The notes beneath the pieces are model-generated. The model did no database searches. It was given only the letters and a program-made list of their open reading frames with translations, and was not told the DNA's origin. From Heracleum sosnowskyi (taxonomy: Eukaryota > Streptophyta > Magnoliopsida > Apiales > Apiaceae), in assembly GCA_030848705.1 (NCBI GenBank), contig CM061241.1, positions 79,431,178 through 79,495,177 on the forward strand: a stretch of 64,000 nt of DNA, in the 5' to 3' direction. The position numbers were made by a program, and so were the translations under genes. Of this stretch, positions 57,298 to 64,000 are shown in pieces (position 1 is the first letter of the stretch; each line of letters opens with the position of its first letter).

Positions 57298-58548
57298 CAC
57301 TACTAGAAAAAATGGTTAAAAGTGACCGCCTAAAAATGACCGAATTTAAAAATGACCGTGTACGGTCGCTATTAAAGTCAACTAGCGTCAACCTTTGACC
57401 GAAGTACACATTCAACCGCATCTTTTCGACCACAATAAAGATGACCGCAAACAGTCGCATTATGGAACCACAAATGACCGTGTTTAGTCACATTTAAAAA
57501 ATGACCGTGAACAGTCGCTTGTTTTATTGGCCTACGGGCGGTGAAAATTTCCGCTCATGAGAATTTGAAATATTAGAAACTAAAAACTACCAAAATCAGT
57601 CGCAAATATAAAAGTGACCATATTCCGTGGTTTCTATGTTTTAGGTAACTAAGCGGGAAATTTGCCGCTATTGGGAATTTCAAAGCAACCACGTGCGGTC
57701 ACATTTGCAAAGCCATCGTTTTCGGTCATTTAAAAAAATGTATATATATTATGTAAAATATTAACTATTTTGTAGTAATATGAAAATATATTGAGACAAG
57801 TAAACTAAATGCATCACTTTTATTGTGAAGCGATATTTAGGCATTATGATTAAAATTGAAAAAAAAAGATGTTGATATTAAAAAAAGTTTTAAAAAAAGA
57901 TCAAACATGTTTCGCATCAAAGAAATATAATAAATGTTAATATAAAACTTTAAAGTGTTACTTTAGTATCACCGTGCCCTAATTAACACCTGAAGAAGGA
58001 ATCACCCACTGATAGTCGATAAACTGTCAAGGTCATCTAAATACTTTGGATTTACTTTAGTTTATCACTAAAATATAATCAATCATATATTATTTTAAAA
58101 AAATTACGTTGGCATCCTAAAATCATGTTCTGCATCAAAAAAAAATAAGGACCTTGAACTTCAATAACATTATGTAAGTAAACACTATAAACATCAAACA
58201 TGTTAATCATCGGTAAAAATATTGAGTTTAAGCAAAGTTGATATATGAGCGACCATATCCAGTCACAATTACATTTAAATGTGACCGCAAACCGTAGTTT
58301 TTTACTCGTGGGCACAAAAACGACCAACTTCAGTCGCAAAGAGATAGACAGGGCGACTGCGTTTGGTCACAATTAATATCCCATCTGGATACTAAAAGCG
58401 ACCATTTTCGGTAGTATATAACCACATGTGTAATTCAATATAACTTACTGCGGTCGCCAGTATGGTATATGAAATAGTCATTTTCTGATTTTCATTAAAG
58501 TATATAATATTACATTACTTAAATTAATAAGAAAAATGAAGTATTATC
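57298..58548. mobile_element. CACTA element terminus, interrupted by the second copia element
   Basis: Starts CACTACTAGAAAAAATGG, a typical CACTA inverted-repeat end, preceded by ATT (candidate 3-bp duplication). About 20 subterminal copies of TGACCG, CGGTCG and AGTCGC words in both orientations occur at 57320-57730 and again at 58250-58460. No transposase ORF. The other end is not in the window; the copia insertion at 58549 lies inside or near it. Confidence 0.8.
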
Positions 58549-59045
58549 TGTTAGATATAATTGCTGATGTTTGTTTATCAGTGTTTAAAGTATCAGGATA
58601 CTATCAGAATTTAGCTGGAAGACTGGTCAGAGTTTGTTAAACTCTGACAGTCAGAGTTTGCTTAGCAGTCGGTGTTATTCAATAAAGATTCTAGAAGCGA
58701 TATTCTTTGAAGATGGAAAGAAACAAAGAGATATCGAGATGGCTAAGGAAACGGAACAGAAGACAGAAGCAATTCTAGATTGATATTAATTGTATAGCTG
58801 ATTTATAGGAATATCAATTAGAAGATTGTATGTAGCTGTGTACTATATAAACACAGATAGGTTAACCCTAAAAGGGAAGCGAATACGTGAAACATTATTC
58901 TTGTAACCTAGCAGCTCTCTGTGATATTTTACATCATCGAGAGAGGAGTTATTAATTCCATACAGTTTATTATTCATAAACAGTGTTCTTATTGTTATTC
59001 TCATACATATACTTGATTATATAATATTGTGTATTCGGCCTAACA
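58549..59045 (+). repeat. 5' LTR of the second copia element
   Basis: 497 bp, TGTTAG...CTAACA, related to but clearly diverged from the 549-bp LTR of element 1. TATATAA is at about 58844-58850. It contains TTAAACTCTGACAGTCAGAG at about 58637. Confidence 0.92.
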
Positions 59046-59047
59046 AT

Positions 59048-59060
59048 TGGTATTAGAGCC
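59048..59060 (+). other. Primer binding site with one mismatch
   Basis: TGGTATTAGAGCC; a T replaces the C seen in element 1's initiator tRNA-Met site. Confidence 0.88.
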
Positions 59061-59108
59061 AAGGCTGTTTAATATATACAGTTTATTGATCCAAACACAA
59101 GTATAATC

Positions 59109-61193
59109 ATGGCTGAAAATATCCAAGCAGGTTCTAATTCTGAGAAAGTTCAACCAACTTCTGTGAGTCGATATGAGACAATTAGGGTTCCAATTCTCAG
59201 ACCAGCGGAATATCCAATATGGAAGGTAAAGATGACCATGTTTCTGGAAGCCACAGATCCAGAATACCTTGATAGAATCAATGATGGTCCTCATATGCCA
59301 ACTAAACTGTCTCCTGTTGTTGCTGGTCAAGAACAAAAGACCGTTCCAAAAGAAAAGAAAGATTTGACTCCTGAAGACATCTCATCAATTGCAAAGGATG
59401 CAAAAGTTAGACATCTTCTCCATAGTGCTTTAGATAATGTTATGTCTAACAGAGTTATTGGTTGCAAAACTGCCAAAGAAATTTGGGATGCTTTAGAAGT
59501 CAGATGTCAAGGAACAAGTGCTATAAAGAAGAACATGAAGACTATACTTACACATGAGTATGAACACTTTGACTCAAGACCTGATGAAACTTTGACTGAG
59601 ACATATGACAGATTCTGTAAACTGTTGAATGATTTATCTCTGGTTGATAAAGAATATGATCTTGAAGAGTCTAATCTCAAGTTTCTTCTATCTTTACCTG
59701 AAAGATAAGATTTAAAGGCAACAACAATAAGAGATAATTATGATCTTGCAGAGACAGATCTTGATGAAATCTATGGGTTGCTTAAAACTCATGAACTTGA
59801 GATAGAACAAAGAAACAAAAGATCTGGAAAGAAGACAAAATTTGTTGCTCTCAAAGTTGAAGAAAAACTTCTTAAGAAAAAGACATCAAAGAAGAAAGCT
59901 AAGGGAAAGGCTTTGGTCATAAACTCTGAAAGGAAGAGTTTCAGAAAGTCTGAAGGAAGGGATACCAAATCTGGGAAGAAAGACAAGTCTGAGATCCAGT
60001 GCTACAAGTGTAAAGAGATGGGTCACTATGCTCCAGAGTGCAAGAAAGGAAAATCTGAAAAAGCACTCATCACTAAAGGGAGAGACTGGGCAGACACTTC
60101 AGATTCAGATGAGGATGTCAACTATGCTCTCATGGCAACTGTCAAAGATGAATCTGAATCATCTGAAAATAAGGTACCCCTAACAACTTATGCTTATGAT
60201 ACAGATAATATATCTGAATTGAGAATTTATCTTAAAAGCATACATGTTAGTTACAGAGATCAGACTTTAGAAAATGAGAGAATTAAATCTGAGAATCTAA
60301 AGCTAAGAGAGAGAAATAAATTTCTTGAAGAAGGACTTGTCAACATGCAACAAGTTCAAAAGGAAAGAGATGATGCTGTTTATGTTGAACAGGAGCTGCT
60401 TAAGAAATTTAGGCAACTAGAATCTGAATTGGAAAAAGAGAGGAAGGTAATTAAAAACTGGACAAACTCTGGAAAAGACACACATCAGGTATTTCAAACA
60501 GATACAGTTGGGTTAGGTTACTGTGAGAAAGATGAACTTAGGTTTAAAGATAAAGTTAAAGTTAGAACACATATTCCACCTATGAAATTTGTTCCTGAAT
60601 CCAGTAAGCTAAACTCTGTACTTGAAAAAGAAACTGTTAAGGAAGAACCAGTAAAAACTTGTGTTAAACAGGTTAATGTTGGTTTAATGACAGAGAAACA
60701 ATTCAAGTATAAACTCAAAGAGATAAAGTCTGTTGAAAAACAGAAAGTGTCCAGGAAGAATAGAAATGGAAAAGTAGGCATTAATAAAAGCAATAATCAT
60801 TTGCCTATCACTGATGCTCCTAGAAAAACATGTCATAATTGTGGTAGTACTAACCATCTTGCAAGCTTCTGCAGGTAGAACAAAGACATTAATTCTTTAC
60901 CCTCCAAGTCTGGAGTTAAGAGTGATTATGTTAGGGTTAGACCACAGACTTTATGCACTCACTATGGGAGTACTTGGCATTCTATTTATACTTGCAAGAA
61001 TTATCATGCCATTTATCACAACTATTATGAGTTGAAGCCAAATTTGAAATGGGTTAAAGTTGATTCTGCAAGTGTAAACTCTGATACTGTTAGCTTAAAA
61101 TCTGTTGATAAGAATTCCGCTGCAAAAGCTAATAATGTTAAGAAAGCCAAAGGATCCAAGCAAGTCTGGATCCTTAAAACTAACTCTCAGTAA
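59109..61193 (+). pseudogene. gag: Gag of copia element 2, broken
   Basis: Closely matches the gag at 1282 from ATG to the end, but has in-frame stops at 59706-59708 (where element 1 has Trp) and 60876-60878 (where element 1 has Lys). About 100 bases of the acidic region present in element 1 are missing near 59935. Zinc knuckle CYKCKEMGHYAPEC is kept and CHNCGSTNHLASFC is kept. The third knuckle is altered: the second Cys is Tyr (TLCTHYGSTWH near 60955). It ends with a TAA at 61191-61193 before pol. Confidence 0.88.
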
Positions 61194-61208
61194 TTGTTTG
61201 TGATTGCA

Positions 61209-64000
61209 GGGCATAAGGGAAAGCACCCTAGTCTTGGACAGTGGATGTTCAGGGCACATGACTGGAAATAAAGCCCTGCTATCAGATTAAGAGGAGAAGG
61301 CTGGCCCAAAAGTTTCCTATGGAGATGGCAACATAGGACGTACTCTGGGATATGGCAATATCAATCTTGGAAGTGTCATCATCACAAATGTAGCTCTAGT
61401 TCCAGGACTCAAGCATGACTTACTATCTGTGAGTCAAATCTGTGACAGAGGTTATCATGTAGATTTTCAACCTGAATACTGTGAGGTTGTTAGCAAATCT
61501 ACAGGGAAAGTTGTTCTAGTTGGACACAGACAGAATAATATCTATGAAGCAAGTTTGGTAACAAACTCTGAAGGAAAGCTGTGTGCCTGTCTGCAAAGAT
61601 GTCTAATGAAGAGAGTTGGAAATGACATAAGAAGCTCTCTAATCTAAATTTGAACAACATCAATGAGCTAATTCGAAAAGATCTTGTAAGGGGACTTCCA
61701 AAATCAATACTCAGCTTAGATGGTCTGTGTGATTCTTGTCAAAAGGCCAAGCAAAGGAAGTCATCTTTCAAAAGTAAGTCTGAATCTTCAGTTGTGGATC
61801 CTTATCATCTTCTTCATGTTGATCTATTTGGTCCAGTGAATGTAATGTCTCTTGGCAGAAAGAAATATGCTTTAGTCATTGTTGATGAGTACACTAGATA
61901 CACCTGGGTGTACTTTCTAGCAAAGAAGGATGAAACTGTCTTAACTCTGATGGAACATGTAAAGGTACTGGACAAAGGATCACAGTATAAAGTGAAAATT
62001 ATCAGGAGTGATAATGGTACTGAATTTAGAAATGCAACAATGGAAGAATTTTGCAAAGAAAGAGGAGCGAAGCAAGAATTTTCTGCACCAGGGACTCCAC
62101 AGCAGAATGGTGTAGTTGAAAGAAAGAATAGAACTTTAATCGAAGCTGCCAGAACAATGCTTGATGAAGCAAAATTGCCAACTTATTTCTGGGCAGAAGC
62201 TGTTCAAACTGCTTGTTTTACTCAAAATGCTACACTGATCAACAGGCATGGGAAAACACCATATGAGATGGTGAAGAAAAAGAAACCAAACCTGAAATAT
62301 TTTCATATTTTTGGGTGTAAATGCTTTGTGTTGAAAACTCATCCTGAACAGTTGACCAAGTTTGACTTAAAAGCTGATGAAGGAATTTTTGTTGGATATC
62401 CATTGTCAACTAAAGCATTCAGAGTCTACAATCTGAGAACTAAAGTGATCATGGAATCTATACATGTGTCATTTGATGACAAAAAAATAACTGGAATAGA
62501 AGATGAAGAAAATCATGATCAACTTCGCTTTGAAAATGAAAATCTAAACTCTGATGACGTAAACTCTGATGAAGCCAATCCAACAAACTCTGATGAAGCA
62601 TACTATGAACCTCTACTGGTAAACACTGAGGAAGTTTCTCAGACAGAACAAAATAGAGAACCAGTTGAGGGGGAGCATGAAGATACTTCAGGAACATCTC
62701 AAAATGATGACACACATTCTGAAAGTGAGTCAGCTGAAGAATCTAACACAAACTCTGGCTCAAACTCTGAAAGTTCAAACACTGAGCAGTCCAATTCAGG
62801 GGGAGACTCAGTGAATACAGATGGTCAACAAGAAACTCAGAAAAGCATGGATCAAGGGGGAGGATCCAATAATGATGAAAGAAGCCACTTACCTACAACA
62901 AGAAAGTGGACTCAGGCTCATACACCTGATCTGATTATTGGAGATCCAGATGCAAGTGTGAAAACAAGAAGTGCTACAACAAATGAATGTCTGTTTCATG
63001 CATTCATATCTCAAACAGAGCCTAAGAAAGTGGATGAAGCTCTTCAAGATGCTAACTGGATAACAGCAATGCAGGAGGAATTGAATGAGTTTGAAAGAAA
63101 TGAAGTCTGGACACTTGTACCAAGACCTAAGAATAGATCTGTTGTTGGTACAAAGTGGGTTTTCAGAAACAAGACTGACAGTGAAGGAGTAATTACAAGG
63201 AACAAAGCTAGACTTGTGGCAAAAGGATATTCACAGCAGGAAGGAATTGACTATGATGAAACCTTTGCTCCAGTTGCAAGATTGGAAGCCATAAGGATTT
63301 TTCTAGCATATGCTTCTCACAAGAAGTTTAAAGTCTTTCAGATGGATGTAAAGAGTGCTTTTCTCAATGGGATACTTGAAGAAGAAGTTTTTGTTGAACA
63401 ACCACCAGGGTTTGTGGATCCCAAGTATCCAGATTATGTCTACATGCTTGACAAAGCACTTTATGGACTAAAGCAGGCACCTAGAGCATGGTATGAAACT
63501 CTGGCTTAATTTCTTTTAGAAAGTAGGTTCACTAGAGGTAAAATTGATAAAACCTTGTTCTATTTCAATTCTGGTAATGATTTGCTTTTAGTTCAAATCT
63601 ATGTGGATGACATAATTTTTGGGTCTACTAATGATAAACTCTGTAAGAAATTTGCCAAGCTTATGCAGTCCAGGTACCAAATGAGCATGATGGGAGAGCT
63701 TAGTTATTTTCTAGGCTTGCAGGTAAAGCAAACAGATGATGGGATTTTTATCAATCAAGCAAAATATACCAGAAATCTTCTCAAGAAATTTGGTATGCTT
63801 GATAGTTCATCTGCAACAACTCCTATGGCAACTGCAACTAAGCTAGACAAAGACACATGAGCTTCAGTAGATATGACAAACTACAGAGGCATGATAAGGT
63901 CTCTTCTTTATCTGACTGCAAGTAGACCAGATATCATGTATGCAACATGTCTTTGTGCAAGATTTCAAGCAGATCCCAGAGAGCCTCATCTAACAGCTGT
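61209..64000 (+). pseudogene. pol: Pol of copia element 2, broken, RT present
   Basis: Protease region (LDSGCSGHMTG near 61232) with a stop at about 61288. A frameshift lies near 61575-61625. An open stretch at 61650-63509 covers the integrase (HVDLFGP, RSDNGTEF, VVERKNR: the DDE residues) and the first half of RT (GTKWVFRNK, VAKGYSQQEGIDY, QMDVKSAFLNG, ALYGLKQAPRAW). After a stop at 63507, 63555-63860 has the RT core YVDDIIFGS and LGLQVKQ. A further stop at 63858 precedes a segment with YRGMIRSLLYLTASRPDI. RNase H and beyond lie outside. It cannot make a full polyprotein. Confidence 0.9.

Larger units (their letters stand above)
58549..64000 (+). mobile_element. Second SIRE-type copia element, decayed, runs off the window
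   Basis: Same lineage as the element at 670: LTR ends TGTTAG/CTAACA, similar gag and pol, same gag-pol junction. It keeps the RT region (YVDDIIFGS) that element 1 has lost. Several stops and at least one frameshift interrupt gag and pol. The 3' LTR lies outside, so age cannot be judged from LTRs. The candidate left target site is TTATC at 58544-58548. Confidence 0.92.

Overview
The window is plant nuclear DNA. Two large intron-rich genes with GT-AG splice sites (plus one likely GC-AG intron) sit among Ty1/copia retrotransposons, solo LTRs, Helitron ends, hAT-, Harbinger- and CACTA-like elements and foldback DNA. Protein similarity points to a eudicot. An asterid such as an Apiaceae species would fit the repeat families, but that is a low-confidence impression.

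Left end (1-22.3 kb) is transposon territory. Bases 1-669 and 11736-12169 look like two halves of one older LTR, split by a SIRE/Maximus-type copia element (670-11735). That element has 549-bp LTRs that look identical, a 5-bp target duplication, an intact gag, a pol from which the reverse transcriptase has been deleted, a separate RNase H remnant, and an intact 1205-codon third ORF. The older LTR itself sits in a decayed minus-strand transposon gene (12170-14414). From 14.4 to 20.2 kb I recognise no gene, only a Helitron-like 3' end near 16026. A four-copy tandem array of about 530-542 bp follows (20191-22326).

Middle (22.3-49.3 kb) holds both host genes, on the plus strand. The first (22665-40001, 14 exons, 858 codons) is PRP40C, a pre-mRNA-processing protein with two WW domains and about five FF domains, whose introns carry a hAT-like MITE, two Harbinger-like MITEs and a Helitron end. 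The second (42706-48930, 7 exons, 1038 codons) encodes a nuclear protein with a C-terminal tandem BRCT region, probably for DNA repair or checkpoint work. Its promoter has a perfect E2F-type palindrome and site II boxes, and its intron 3 holds a 304-bp solo LTR with target duplication. A long-armed foldback element (40916-42030) lies between the genes.

Right end (49.3-64 kb) is again transposon territory: a Harbinger-like element, then a Helitron region (about 51338-55966) with a decayed replication-protein-A-like gene that was split by a 1432-bp solo LTR. It ends in two successive Helitron 3' termini. A CACTA terminus with TGACCG subterminal repeats (57298) follows, interrupted by a second, decayed SIRE-type copia element (58549 to beyond the end) that keeps the reverse transcriptase region missing from the first. 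Comparing the two copia copies explains the structure of the first.
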